Of a stretch of 64,000 nt of DNA, positions 15,858 to 24,548 are shown one piece after another; the first letter of the stretch is position 1, and each line of letters begins with the position of its first letter. The notes under the pieces are model-generated. The model was not told the DNA's origin. It was given only the letters and a program-made list of their open reading frames with translations, and ran no database searches. Made by a program: the position numbers and the translations under genes. The stretch is from NCBI GenBank assembly GCA_036505295.1, contig DASXTQ010000013.1:9728-73727 (forward strand). The letters are read 5' to 3'. Origin of the DNA: WS-7 sp036505295 (GTDB lineage: Bacteria > Eisenbacteria > RBG-16-71-46 > SZUA-252).

Positions 15858-16640
15858 ATGACCTGCCGGCTCTGCGGCGTGGAGACGACGCCCCTCTTCG
15901 AGCGGACGGTTCTCGGCAAGCACCGGGTCCGGTTTCGTCAGTGCGGCTCATGCGGACTGACCCAGACCGACGAGCCCACGTGGCTCGACGAGGCGTACAC
16001 CGATCCGATTCACCCGACCGACACCGGGGTGCTCGCGCGTAACCTCGGCGCGAGACGGGTGGTCGCGACGTACCTCCATCTTTCGGGAATCCGGCTCGAG
16101 CCCTGCCTCGACTACGCCGGTGGATACGGGATCTTCACGCGCCTCATGCGCGACGTGGGGTTCGAATACTTCTGGATGGATCCCTACGCTACGAACGTGC
16201 TCGCGCGTGGCTTCGAATGGCGGCCCGGGCCGGCGACGCCGCGGGTCGTCACCGCGTTCGAGGTGCTCGAGCACCTCGTGCGCCCTCTCGAGGAGTTCAG
16301 GGGCATCGCCGAGCTTGGAGCCGATTGGATCATCACGAGCACGGAGCTTCACCCGGGCACGAGGCCGGATCCCAACTGGCACTATCTTTCCGTCGAGAGC
16401 GGTCAGCACGTCGCCTTCTATCGGCGGGACACGCTGGAGCGCCTCGGACGGGAGACCGGGTATCCGCACGTGACGGCAGGACCGTTCTTTCAGATCTTCG
16501 CGCGCAAGCCCTTTCCCGCATGGAAGTGGCAGGCAGCCGTCGGCCTGGGCGCGTTCGCGTTCCCGATCGTGAAGAAGCTCAGGCCCAGCCTCACGGTTTC
16601 GGATTGCGAGAGCATCCGCTCGCGTCTGCGAGGGGAATGA
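15858..16640 (+). CDS. SAM-dependent methyltransferase with N-terminal zinc-ribbon-like motif
   Basis: This 260-residue protein begins with two cysteine pairs, CRLC (residues 3-6) and CGSC about 24 residues later, a small zinc-binding element seen in sugar C-methyltransferases and related proteins. The core follows with CLDYAGGYGIFTRLM as motif I, FEYFWMDPYA, and VVTAFEVLEHLVRPLEEF as the post-II motif. The ATG at 15858 has GGAGG six bases upstream, and the Cys motif begins right after it. Its stop overlaps the next glycosyltransferase start (ATGA). It probably methylates a sugar or sugar nucleotide of the same glycan (inference). Confidence 0.75.
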   Translation: MTCRLCGVETTPLFERTVLGKHRVRFRQCGSCGLTQTDEPTWLDEAYTDPIHPTDTGVLARNLGARRVVATYLHLSGIRLEPCLDYAGGYGIFTRLMRDVGFEYFWMDPYATNVLARGFEWRPGPATPRVVTAFEVLEHLVRPLEEFRGIAELGADWIITSTELHPGTRPDPNWHYLSVESGQHVAFYRRDTLERLGRETGYPHVTAGPFFQIFARKPFPAWKWQAAVGLGAFAFPIVKKLRPSLTVSDCESIRSRLRGE

Positions 16641-17758
16641 CGCGCCCCGTCCTGTACACGGGCGATATCTTTCGCCTCCAGGCGCGGGGCGGGATCACGC
16701 GGTATTTCGGGGAGCTGATCCCGCGCCTTCGGCGGCCCACGCGCATCGTGGCGGGGCTCCACCAATCCCCGGCGCTCCGGGCCGGCCGGCTCCCCGCCGA
16801 AGCCGCCGTCCATCTCCGGGCGTTTCGCCTGAGCCCTCGTCCTCGCGCGGTCGTGAACCGGTGGGTCGACGCCGTCCGCATTCACGGGGATACCGGCGAG
16901 ATTCTGCATCCGACCTACTACCGCGATCCCGCGGGCCTCCCTGCCTCGGTTCCCATGGTCCTCACGGTCTATGACATGGCGCACGAGCTCTTCCCCTCTC
17001 TCTTCCGGCGGCGGTGGTGGAGCTCGGAGGATCCCGCGCGGTGGAAACGGGCGATCTGCCGCCGGGCCGACCGCATCGTGTGCATCTCGGAATCGACCCG
17101 ACGGGATCTGGTGGAGATCCTCGACGTCGACGAGCGGAAGACCCGCGTGATCCACTGCGGGAGGACGGATTGGAGCCCCATCCCCGCGGAAGAGGTGCCG
17201 GGGCTCACGTCCCCCTTCTTCCTCTGGGTCGGCGAGAGGCACACGTACAAGAATTTTGCCGCCACGCTTCTCGCTTGGTCCACCTCGAGCGCCGCGGCGT
17301 CGACCTCGGTCCTTTGCGTCGGCGGCGGGCCGCTCCGTCCGGACGAGCGTGAGCTCGCGAGAAGGCTCAAGGTCGCCGGCGCCTTGCGGCAGCAGACCCT
17401 TGGCGATACCCAGCTCAAGTGGGCCTACGAGCGGGCCGCGGGGCTTCTCTACACGTCCCGCTGCGAAGGATTCGGGTTGCCGCTGCTCGAGGCGATGTCC
17501 CTCGGGTGCCCGGTGGTCGCTTCGAACGCCTCGTCCATCCCGGAAGTGGCGGGGGACGCGGCGATCTACGTCCAGCCGACGGACCCGGAAAGCATCCGCG
17601 CCGGTATCGAACGCTGCCTCTCCCTGGGACGCGACGGCGCCGTGCACGCGCGACTTGAGGCGCGCGCGGCGCTCTTTTCCTGGGACGCCTGCGCCGAGGC
17701 GCACGAGGCGCTCTACCGGGAGCTCGATGGACCGGCGCCGGGGGAGGAACCGCGGTGA
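16637..17758 (+). CDS. Glycosyltransferase family 4
   Basis: This 373-residue GT-B enzyme has VLYTGDIFRLQARGGITRYFGEL at its N-terminus (split here: the Gly-Gly-Ile loop binds the acceptor side), then TVYDMAHELFP, RADRIVCISESTRRDL, FFLWVGERHTYKNF, and the EX7E motif within SRCEGFGLPLLEAMSLGCPVV. The pattern is close to mannosyltransferases of polysaccharide loci. The ATG at 16637 overlaps the upstream TGA by four bases, and its own stop overlaps the next GTG, so three genes form one tightly coupled operon (15858-18543). Confidence 0.87.
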   Translation: MTRPVLYTGDIFRLQARGGITRYFGELIPRLRRPTRIVAGLHQSPALRAGRLPAEAAVHLRAFRLSPRPRAVVNRWVDAVRIHGDTGEILHPTYYRDPAGLPASVPMVLTVYDMAHELFPSLFRRRWWSSEDPARWKRAICRRADRIVCISESTRRDLVEILDVDERKTRVIHCGRTDWSPIPAEEVPGLTSPFFLWVGERHTYKNFAATLLAWSTSSAAASTSVLCVGGGPLRPDERELARRLKVAGALRQQTLGDTQLKWAYERAAGLLYTSRCEGFGLPLLEAMSLGCPVVASNASSIPEVAGDAAIYVQPTDPESIRAGIERCLSLGRDGAVHARLEARAALFSWDACAEAHEALYRELDGPAPGEEPR

Positions 17759-18543
17759 GGCCGGCGATCACCGTCGTGACCGTATGCCGGAACGCGCTCC
17801 ACCTGCTCCGGCCCACCGTGGAGAGCGTGCTGGAGCAGGGATGCACTTCGCTCGAATACTGGATCGTGGACGGCGGGTCGACCGACGGAACGAGGGAGTT
17901 TCTCGCCTCCCTCTCCGCGCGCGGGGTGCGCACGATCTCCGAGCCCGACCGGGGCATCGCCGACGCGATGAACAAGGGCGTGCGGCTCAGCACGGGGTCC
18001 TGGGTCGCGCACCTCCACGCGGGGGATACGTACCTGGCGGGGGCGCTCGACGCCGTGGTCGCCCACGCCGCGGAGGGCACGGACATTCTCTGCGGATCGA
18101 TCCTCAAGCAGGAAGAGCGGAGGGAGACGCTCTACCGGCCCAAGCCGTCGCGGCTCCGCATGGACATGACGATCCATCACCCCGCCACGTTCACGCGGCG
18201 CGCGGTCTTCGAGGAGGTCGGCGGGTTCGACGAGCGGTATCCCAACGCGATGGACTACGATTTTTTCCTGCGCGCGTTCGCCCAGGGCAAGGGCTTCCTC
18301 GTGATCCCCGAGACCATCACGCGAATGGCGGGGGGAGGTCAGTCGGAGCGATCGCTCTGGAGAACGCTGCGCGAGACCCACGCGATCCGCGCCCGGGCCC
18401 TGACGCACGGCTGGGAGCGGTCCTACGTTTTCTTTCTCTTCTTGTTCGCACGGGGCTGGACGCGGCGGGTGCTTCAGCGCGCCGGGCTTGGGGGGCCTGT
18501 CGCCTGGTTGAGGCGCCGATTTGCCATGGCGCCGAAAGGCTGA
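17755..18543 (+). CDS. Glycosyltransferase family 2 (WcaA/colanic-acid type)
   Basis: This 262-residue family 2 enzyme has TVVTVCRNALHLLRPTVESV, YWIVDGGSTDGTREFL, EPDRGIADAMNKGVRLSTG and the divalent-metal region HLHAGDTYL (HAGD in place of a strict DxD), then GGFDERYPNAMDYDFFLR. This set fits the group that includes WcaE/WcaA-like transferases. The start is GTG, overlapping the upstream stop. The final 227 bases overlap the 3' end of the O-antigen-ligase gene on the other strand. The C-terminal residues (basic and aromatic) look natural for this family, so this frame is probably the conserved one in the overlap. Confidence 0.85.
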   Translation: MRPAITVVTVCRNALHLLRPTVESVLEQGCTSLEYWIVDGGSTDGTREFLASLSARGVRTISEPDRGIADAMNKGVRLSTGSWVAHLHAGDTYLAGALDAVVAHAAEGTDILCGSILKQEERRETLYRPKPSRLRMDMTIHHPATFTRRAVFEEVGGFDERYPNAMDYDFFLRAFAQGKGFLVIPETITRMAGGGQSERSLWRTLRETHAIRARALTHGWERSYVFFLFLFARGWTRRVLQRAGLGGPVAWLRRRFAMAPKG

Positions 18544-19765
18544 TCGGAAGGGCGCCCCGTGAGGGAGGCCCCCCTTCGACGTCCGGCGCGGCGCTCGAGG
18601 CGCGCGGCCACGCCGCCGCCGCGAAGGCGATACCCACGAGAACGTAGAGAAGATCCAGCAGCTCCTCGTCGCCGAAGTTCCATTCCATGAGGCCGGAGAC
18701 CAGGAAACCAACGAGCGCCGCCGAAACGCCGAGCGAAATCGCCGCGCCGAAGCCCCCGCCCGAGATCGGGGATCGGCGGGATTCTCGAAACCTGCGCGAC
18801 GCCGCACGCATGAGTCCGATCACGAGGAAGAGGAGCGCTGAGAGCCCGAACACCCCCATCGTGGCGGCTACCTGGACGTACACGCTGTGGAGGTGTCCCG
18901 CGGGCTCGATGGCCGCGGGGGATTTGTACGCCTCGTAGATGGGGTGCAGATCTTGTAACCCCACCCCGGTCCAGGGATGGTCGCGCACCATCCGCGCTCC
19001 GGCTTCCCACATGTGAATCCGCTCCGTGTTCCAAGGGCTCCCGGGATCGAAGATGCTGAACGCGCGATCGCGATAGGCGCCGGGCAACACGAAGGCGAGT
19101 GAGATCAGGCCGCCGGCGAGGGCCGTCAGCCATCTCGCGCGCGTCGCGGCCACGATGACGGCGAGCGCCGCGACGTAGCCGATCCAGGCGCTCCGCGTGT
19201 AGGTCCCCGCCAGAGCCGGCACCAGCACCGCGAGGGCGAGGAGCGCCCCCGCGCGCCAGCGCCCTTTGCAGCGGATCGCGATCGCGCTGGCGAGGGAGGC
19301 GACGAGGAGCACCTGCCCTCCATACGTGAGCGGATGGCCCACGGCGCCCTTGACGCGGTTCGGGAACTCGGGACCCTGTCCCACGAATCGCGCGAGCGCA
19401 AAGATCGCGGCCAACCCGGCCGAGGCGAGCAGCACCGCGATTGCGCGCCGGGCAACCCGCTCATCGCGCGCGTGGTACGCGGCGACGGGAACGAGGAGGA
19501 GCAGGAATCCCTTCAGCACACGCGGCCAGCTCGCGCGAGGGTCGAGCGCGAAGAAGGAGGCGAGCGCCAGAGCCGCGATCCACGCGAGCGCGGGGAGATC
19601 GACCGGGGTCTGTACCCAGCGTCGTTCCCCCCGGAGCTGCCAGACCAGCAGCGTGAGCGCGGCACAGAGGACGAGGGCGATGGACATGGGCGCCACCGTC
19701 CAGGGAAGTGCTAAGGCGAGAACGAGAAAGGAGAGGGCCGACGCCTTGGCGAGGGCGTCAACCAC
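18317..19765 (-). CDS. O-antigen ligase/polymerase-like membrane protein (WaaL/Wzy family) with basic C-terminal tail
   Basis: The 482-residue product has about 12 helices up to residue 400. The Wzy_C periplasmic loop motif is present: HMWEAGARMVRDHPWTGVG, then YEAYKSP and HLHSVYVQVAATMGVFGL. Such proteins polymerise O-units or ligate glycan to lipid A core. The C-terminal 75 residues are low-complexity Arg/Ala/Ser/Pro and lie antisense to the end of the GT2 gene. They probably reflect lack of a stop codon rather than a functional domain. The start is GTG, overlapping the upstream GT4 gene by eight bases. A second protein of this type is at 23166-24548. Confidence 0.8.
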   Translation of the reverse strand: MVDALAKASALSFLVLALALPWTVAPMSIALVLCAALTLLVWQLRGERRWVQTPVDLPALAWIAALALASFFALDPRASWPRVLKGFLLLLVPVAAYHARDERVARRAIAVLLASAGLAAIFALARFVGQGPEFPNRVKGAVGHPLTYGGQVLLVASLASAIAIRCKGRWRAGALLALAVLVPALAGTYTRSAWIGYVAALAVIVAATRARWLTALAGGLISLAFVLPGAYRDRAFSIFDPGSPWNTERIHMWEAGARMVRDHPWTGVGLQDLHPIYEAYKSPAAIEPAGHLHSVYVQVAATMGVFGLSALLFLVIGLMRAASRRFRESRRSPISGGGFGAAISLGVSAALVGFLVSGLMEWNFGDEELLDLLYVLVGIAFAAAAWPRASSAAPDVEGGPPSRGALPISLSAPWQIGASTRRQAPQARRAEAPAASSPVRTRRERKRRTAPSRASGPGRGSRGSRAAFSRAIAPTDLPPPFA

Positions 19766-20864
19766 CGTTCATGGCCTCGCGATACGCCTCCATCGTAAGC
19801 TCGGCGGTGCGCTCCCACGTGAACGTCCGTGACTGCGCGATCCCACGCCGGATGAGGGCTTCGCGCCGCACGCTGTTCTGCAGCAGCTCCGTCATGTTCT
19901 CGGCCCAGACATCGGGCTCGCTCGGCGAGAGGAACACGGCGGCGTCGCCAAGGGTCTCCTTGAGCGCGCCCGCGGAGGAAGAGAGCACGGGGGTGCCGCA
20001 GGCCATGGCTTCCAGGGGCGGGAGGCCGAATCCTTCATCCATGGACGGCTGCACGTAGAGCGCCGCCCCGGAGTAGAGCAGCGCCAGCTCGCCGTCGTCG
20101 CGCAAGGGACCCGAGAAATGAATACACGTGGAGACCCCCGCGCGCAGCGCCCGCTGAGCGAGCGGATGGCCGAGCACCCACGCCGGGCCGGAGAGCACGA
20201 GCGGGAGCCGCTCGGAGCGCGGCAGCCGCTCCAATGCGTCGATCAATAGGGCGATATTCTTGTGCCGCTTCCGGCCGCCGACGTAGAGAAAATACGCGGA
20301 GGGAAGCGACCGCTGTTTCAGGAACCGCTCCGCGTCCTCCGCGGATCTCCGTGTGAACTCTCTCGAGACCCCAAGCGGCACGATCCGTATGCGCTGGGAC
20401 GGAACACCCAGGATCTCCATGACGTCCTCGCGAACGTGCCCCGAGTCCACGAGAACGATGCGAGCCTTTCGCACGGCCGCGCCCGCGATGGTGCGGGCGT
20501 AGATTCCCGCTCCGGCGGGGAAAAATCGCGCGAAGCGCACGTGGATCAGGTCATGAACCGTGACGACCGCGGGGCAATGGATCGGCAAGGGGAGTGTGTA
20601 GTGGGGGGAGTGATAGAGATCGACCTGCGCCCGGCGCGCGGCGCGCGCGAGGAGCCAGTGCTCCGAGACGGAGTATTTCCCCGCGCGAACCCTGATCTCC
20701 TCCGCCGGCGAACCGGGGTGCGCCAGCGCCCCCAAATCCTGTTGCAGGAGGAAGACGACGAATTGGTGACCGTCCTTCCGTCCGAAGAAGACGGTGAGGA
20801 GATTGCGGATGTAGGTTCCGATTCCGCCGTCGCGCAGCTTCCGCGCGTCCACGCCGATTCTCAA
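19758..20864 (-). CDS. Glycosyltransferase family 4
   Basis: This 368-residue enzyme contains RIGVDARKLRDGGIGTYIRN at its N-terminus, then VVTVHDLIHVRFARF, YFLYVGGRKRHKNI, LVLSGPAW and the EX7E region in MDEGFGLPPLEAMACG. This is a standard cytoplasmic GT4 of the mannosyltransferase type. The TTG at 20864 is chosen: GGAGGGG lies six bases before it and the family starts exactly with this RIGVDAR strand. A GTG at 20930 is also in frame but would run into the promoter of the divergent gene. It is coupled to the downstream ligase gene by an 8-base overlap. Confidence 0.86.
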   Translation of the reverse strand: MRIGVDARKLRDGGIGTYIRNLLTVFFGRKDGHQFVVFLLQQDLGALAHPGSPAEEIRVRAGKYSVSEHWLLARAARRAQVDLYHSPHYTLPLPIHCPAVVTVHDLIHVRFARFFPAGAGIYARTIAGAAVRKARIVLVDSGHVREDVMEILGVPSQRIRIVPLGVSREFTRRSAEDAERFLKQRSLPSAYFLYVGGRKRHKNIALLIDALERLPRSERLPLVLSGPAWVLGHPLAQRALRAGVSTCIHFSGPLRDDGELALLYSGAALYVQPSMDEGFGLPPLEAMACGTPVLSSSAGALKETLGDAAVFLSPSEPDVWAENMTELLQNSVRREALIRRGIAQSRTFTWERTAELTMEAYREAMNGG

Positions 20865-20918
20865 AACTCCCCTCCAGGGTCCGGGCGATCCTAGCACGCC
20901 CCCAGGAGCCCCGCTTCC

Positions 20919-20947
20919 TTGACTTTCCACGTCCGCTCCATAAGATT
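20919..20947 (+). promoter_or_regulatory. Promoter of the GDP-fucose synthase-like gene, leaderless layout
   Basis: TTGACT (20919-20924) is followed by TAAGAT (20941-20946) after 16 bases, or AAGATT after 17. The GTG start at 20954 is 6-7 bases beyond. There is no ribosome-binding site in the few bases between. Confidence 0.55.
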
Positions 20948-20953
20948 CTCGAG

Positions 20954-21910
20954 GTGACTTCCCCTGCCGTCGGACTCCGGCTCCACCCCGAATCCCGTAT
21001 CGTCGTGACCGGAGGAGCCGGGTTCCTCGGAACCCATCTCATGGCCGCGTTTTCTTCCCACGGCTACCGGAATCTCGCGACGTTTCGCACGCAGGACTAC
21101 GACCTGACCCGCGAGGCCCAGGTCGAGCGGATGATGGCGGATCTCAAGCCCGAGGCGATCATCCACCTGGCCGCGGTCGTCGGAGGGATCGGGGCGAACC
21201 GGAGCCACCCGGGCACCTTCTTCTTCAAGAACCTCATGATGGGGGCGCTCCTGCTGGAGCACGCGCGCCGCGCCGGCGTGGGACGGTTCGTGAGCGTCGG
21301 GACGATCTGCTCCTACCCCAAGTTCACCCCGGTTCCATTTCGCGAGGAAGAGCTGTGGAACGGGTACCCGGAGGAAACGAACGCGCCCTACGGTCTCGCG
21401 AAGAAGATGCTGCTCGTGCAGTCCCAGGCCTACCGGCAGGAGTACGGGTACGACGCGGTGAACGTGCTCCTGGTGAACCTCTATGGCCCGGGAGACAATT
21501 TCGACCCGGAAACCTCCCACGTGGTCCCCGCGCTCATCCGCAAATGCGTCGAAGCTGCTGATACGAAAGCGGACGTGTTGGAGGTCTGGGGCACGGGTCA
21601 GGCGACGCGTGAGTTCCTCTACGTCGAGGACGCGGCGGAGGCGATCGTGCGCGCAGCGGAGCGGCTCGAGGGCAGCGAGCCGGTGAATCTCGGCGCCGGG
21701 ATGGAAATCTCAATCCGGGAGCTGGCCGAGAAGATCGCAACGTTGTGCGGATTCAAGGGGAAGTTAGTCTGGGATCGCACGAAGCCCGACGGGCAGCCCC
21801 GGCGGTCCCTGGACGTGAGCCGCGCCAGGAAGCTTCTGGAATGGTCCGCGAAGACCCCGTTCGACGAGGGTTTGAAGCGCACGATCGCGTGGTACCGCGC
21901 GCGCCGCTAG
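20954..21910 (+). CDS. fcl: GDP-L-fucose synthase (GDP-4-keto-6-deoxymannose epimerase/reductase)
   Basis: This 318-residue extended short-chain dehydrogenase has the NADP-binding VTGGAGFLGTHL, then HLAAVVGGIGANRSHPGTF, a signature of the GMER/WcaG subgroup, the Ser-Tyr-Lys set with YGLAKKM, and VNLYGPGDNFDPETSHVVPALIRK. It converts the 4-keto-6-deoxy product of GDP-mannose dehydratase to GDP-L-fucose or a related sugar. A gmd gene lies 16 kb away at 36813-37766, next to a competing reductase gene (rmd), so the cell may make both GDP-fucose and GDP-rhamnose (inference). It is a single-gene transcript by position. Confidence 0.85.
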   Translation: MTSPAVGLRLHPESRIVVTGGAGFLGTHLMAAFSSHGYRNLATFRTQDYDLTREAQVERMMADLKPEAIIHLAAVVGGIGANRSHPGTFFFKNLMMGALLLEHARRAGVGRFVSVGTICSYPKFTPVPFREEELWNGYPEETNAPYGLAKKMLLVQSQAYRQEYGYDAVNVLLVNLYGPGDNFDPETSHVVPALIRKCVEAADTKADVLEVWGTGQATREFLYVEDAAEAIVRAAERLEGSEPVNLGAGMEISIRELAEKIATLCGFKGKLVWDRTKPDGQPRRSLDVSRARKLLEWSAKTPFDEGLKRTIAWYRARR

Positions 21911-21952
21911 CATGCGGCGATCCTCGGTCCCGCGATCCCCGGTCTACCGATC

Positions 21953-23161
21953 CTACCCCGCGAGGAGCCGGGCATAGAAGTCGGTGATCCTGGACGCGAT
22001 CGCCTCCCACGTGTAGCGCTCGCGCACCCTCTTCCGCCCCCGGATTCGAAGCGCCTCCATAAGCCCCGGCTCACCCAGCGCGCGGCGCAGCGCTTGGGCG
22101 AGGCCCTCGACGTCGTCCTCCGGAAAGATGAGGCCGGCGTCCCCCAGGACCTCGGGAATCGCTCCGCTCGAGGAGCCGACCACGACGCAGCCCGCCGCCA
22201 TGCCCTCGATGAGCACCCGCCCGAACTGCTCCTTCCACTTGGGCGTCGTGCGCGAGGGAAGCACGAGCACGTCGATCGCGGCCATGAACCCGGGCACGGC
22301 GTCGTGCTGCACCCCGCTCAGAAACCTAATGCTGGATCCAAACCCGAGATCCGTCGCCATTCCCTCGAGCGCGCCTCGTGCCGGCCCGTCCCCCAGGATC
22401 AAGATCGAAGGCCGGGGCGAGGGAAGCAGCGCGACCGCGCGGAGCAGGAGATCCACCCCTTTCTGGGGGAGAAGCCTGCCGACAAAACCTACGACCGGAG
22501 GCTCAAGCCCGAGCCGGCCCCGCACGTCCTCCGCGGGGGCGCGCCGCGCCGGCACGTCCGACGTGCCCTGCGCCACGTTGGAATACTCGGCGAGATCGAT
22601 TCCGAGCGGGATCACCTCGAGGGGCTTCCGGAATCCCTTGGCACGGAGCACCTGGGCTACCTCTTCGCTCACTGCGATGCCGGCCGCGCACCGGCGGTGT
22701 GCGAAACGCTCGATCTGCGCGTAGAGCCACGAAGGACGGTAGGAGTAGCGGAAGCCGGCGCTGAGATTATCGAAGGAGAAGAAGATCGCTTTCGCGCGGG
22801 GCGCCCAGATCGCGGCGAGCGAAAGTGCCTGGAAGGTGATGAAGCTGAACGGCTCTTCCCAGAGGTGGAGCACGTCTGGGCGGACGCTGCGGATCGCGGG
22901 GCCGAGTCCTGAACGAAAGAATCCACGGTTCTCGTAGCCGGGCCATCCGACCGCGCCGGTGAGGAAACGATAGCCGGGCTGCTCACCAGCCGTCGCGCGC
23001 ACGACACGGTAGTTTTCTACCCAGCGATCCGGTGCGAGGACGGTGAGTTCGATCCCGGGATGAGCGGCGAGCGCCTCGAACTTCTTTCGAAATGGCGCCA
23101 CTCCAGCCGTATGATCCACAGCGAGCACGCGGGTGGCTCGGTGCGGGCTCCGCGACCCCAT
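21953..23161 (-). CDS. Glycosyltransferase family 4
   Basis: This 402-residue GT4 enzyme contains RVLAVDHTAGVAPFRKKFEAL, VLHLWEEPFSFITFQAL, GIAVSEEVAQVLRAKG, PPVVGFVGRLLPQKGVDLLL, SILILGDGPARGAL and the EX7E-like segment VLPSRTTPKWKEQFGRVLIEGMAAG (shown in part: the conserved Glu precedes FGRV and GMAAG follows). The last fits the subgroup with a K-E-x-F-G-R-V/P sequence. The ATG at 23161 is four bases after the upstream ligase stop. The longer open frame upstream overlaps that gene and has no family features. It is the last gene of the export operon 28347-21953. Confidence 0.85.
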   Translation of the reverse strand: MGSRSPHRATRVLAVDHTAGVAPFRKKFEALAAHPGIELTVLAPDRWVENYRVVRATAGEQPGYRFLTGAVGWPGYENRGFFRSGLGPAIRSVRPDVLHLWEEPFSFITFQALSLAAIWAPRAKAIFFSFDNLSAGFRYSYRPSWLYAQIERFAHRRCAAGIAVSEEVAQVLRAKGFRKPLEVIPLGIDLAEYSNVAQGTSDVPARRAPAEDVRGRLGLEPPVVGFVGRLLPQKGVDLLLRAVALLPSPRPSILILGDGPARGALEGMATDLGFGSSIRFLSGVQHDAVPGFMAAIDVLVLPSRTTPKWKEQFGRVLIEGMAAGCVVVGSSSGAIPEVLGDAGLIFPEDDVEGLAQALRRALGEPGLMEALRIRGRKRVRERYTWEAIASRITDFYARLLAG

Positions 23162-23165
23162 GCGC

Positions 23166-24548
23166 CTAGGCGCCGGCGCCGGCAGTTCGGCCCGGCGGGA
23201 ATCCATCGGCGGGGTCGAACTCCCGTCCCAGCGCGGCGAGAACGCCGAGTCCCGCCCAAAACGGAATCGTGATCTTGTCGATCCCGAGGTACGAGTTGAA
23301 GATTCCGTGGATCGCGTAGGTTCCGAATCCGGCCAGGAGAGCGAGCGCAAGGAGGCGCACGCGGTCGTCCCTGGAACGAAGGAAGAGGCGCAACCCGAGG
23401 ATCGCCGCGGAGGCCAGGAACCACAGGGACGCTAAGAGGCCGACGAAACCTGTTTCGGAGAGGAGCCGGAGCGGTTCCGAGTGGGCCCCCATGTACTGAT
23501 AAGTGAGCTCAGTGATGATCGCTTTGCGACGGTACTGGGGGTAGGCGGCCGGGTAGGCCCCGTAGCCGACGCCGAACCAAGGCCGGTCCTTCGTCATCTC
23601 CGCAGCCGCCATCCAGCGATTGAGCCGCTCCAGGTTCGAGGCGTTTTCCTTCTCTCCGATGGATCCCGCGTGCCGCGCGATCCGGTCGCCGGCCCCGATT
23701 CCGGCAAGAAGGAGTACAACCAGCGCGGCGAATCCGGCCAGAACCGCGAACGGTGTCAAGCTCCTCCGCCACCAGGCCCAGAGAGCCGCTGTCACCGGGA
23801 CCACGACCACGAGCGACAGCCAGGCCGCGCGCGTGAAGGAGAACACGAGGCCGAGCCCGATCATCAGCGATGCGAGCGCGTACAGAATTCGCGCCCACCC
23901 GCGGCGCTCGAACGCATAGAGCAGACCGAGCGGGAAGATCATCGCGAGGTAGGCGCCGTACGTTCCGTGCTCCGTGAAGAAGGGGCGCGCCGCGCCGTAA
24001 GCGTGTTGGAGGGAAATTCCCTGGAGGAGGACCCTCACGGTTCCATAGATCCCCCACAACGCGCCGGAGCCCACGATCCAGGGAACCCATCGTTCCGTTC
24101 GCGAAGCGTCATCGCATCTCAGGAAGCAATACAAGTAGCCGAAGGCCGCGTAGCCCACTCCGGCAATCCACGCCTTGAGGCCCAGGGTGGGGTACCGGCT
24201 GAGCGCGACGGAGAGAAGCGCGACGAGCGCAAGCACCGCCAGCGGCGCGTGGAGGTCGGAGCGGGGAATCCTGAGCGGCTCGCGCGCGAGGACACGGAGT
24301 GCCCACACGAGAAGGGCGAGGACGATCATCGGCTCGGTCGGCGCATAGATCGCGTTTCCGCCGGGAATGCGGAGCTCGACCGAAAAGGGGAAGGCTAGCC
24401 AGACCAGCGCCCACCCAAGATCAGGGTTCCGATACGCGAGGAGAGCGTAGGCGAGCGCGCCGGCGGCCACCGCCCCTAGAAGCGGCTGGTCGAGCGCAAA
24501 TCCCACGCCTAGGAAAAGCGCCTCGGCGAGAGCGAGGCCGAGGATCAA
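23166..24548 (-). CDS. O-antigen ligase/polymerase family membrane protein (Wzy/WaaL-like)
   Basis: The 460-residue product has about 12 membrane helices and the Wzy_C motif in a periplasmic loop: LNRWMAAAEMTKDRPWFGVG, YGAYPAAYPQYRR, and GAHSEPLRLLSETGFVGLL with its conserved His and Glu-Thr-Gly. This identifies the ligase/polymerase family without distinguishing the two. It lies between the Wzz-like gene (ATGA overlap) and a GT4 gene in the same operon, which favours a Wzy-type polymerase whose product length is set by that Wzz (inference). Confidence 0.84.
   Translation of the reverse strand: MILGLALAEALFLGVGFALDQPLLGAVAAGALAYALLAYRNPDLGWALVWLAFPFSVELRIPGGNAIYAPTEPMIVLALLVWALRVLAREPLRIPRSDLHAPLAVLALVALLSVALSRYPTLGLKAWIAGVGYAAFGYLYCFLRCDDASRTERWVPWIVGSGALWGIYGTVRVLLQGISLQHAYGAARPFFTEHGTYGAYLAMIFPLGLLYAFERRGWARILYALASLMIGLGLVFSFTRAAWLSLVVVVPVTAALWAWWRRSLTPFAVLAGFAALVVLLLAGIGAGDRIARHAGSIGEKENASNLERLNRWMAAAEMTKDRPWFGVGYGAYPAAYPQYRRKAIITELTYQYMGAHSEPLRLLSETGFVGLLASLWFLASAAILGLRLFLRSRDDRVRLLALALLAGFGTYAIHGIFNSYLGIDKITIPFWAGLGVLAALGREFDPADGFPPGRTAGAGA

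Noticed and set aside
21911..21952. Repeated CGATCC-like words between convergent genes, considered as a terminator
   Set aside because: No stem longer than about five bases and no T tract could be formed.
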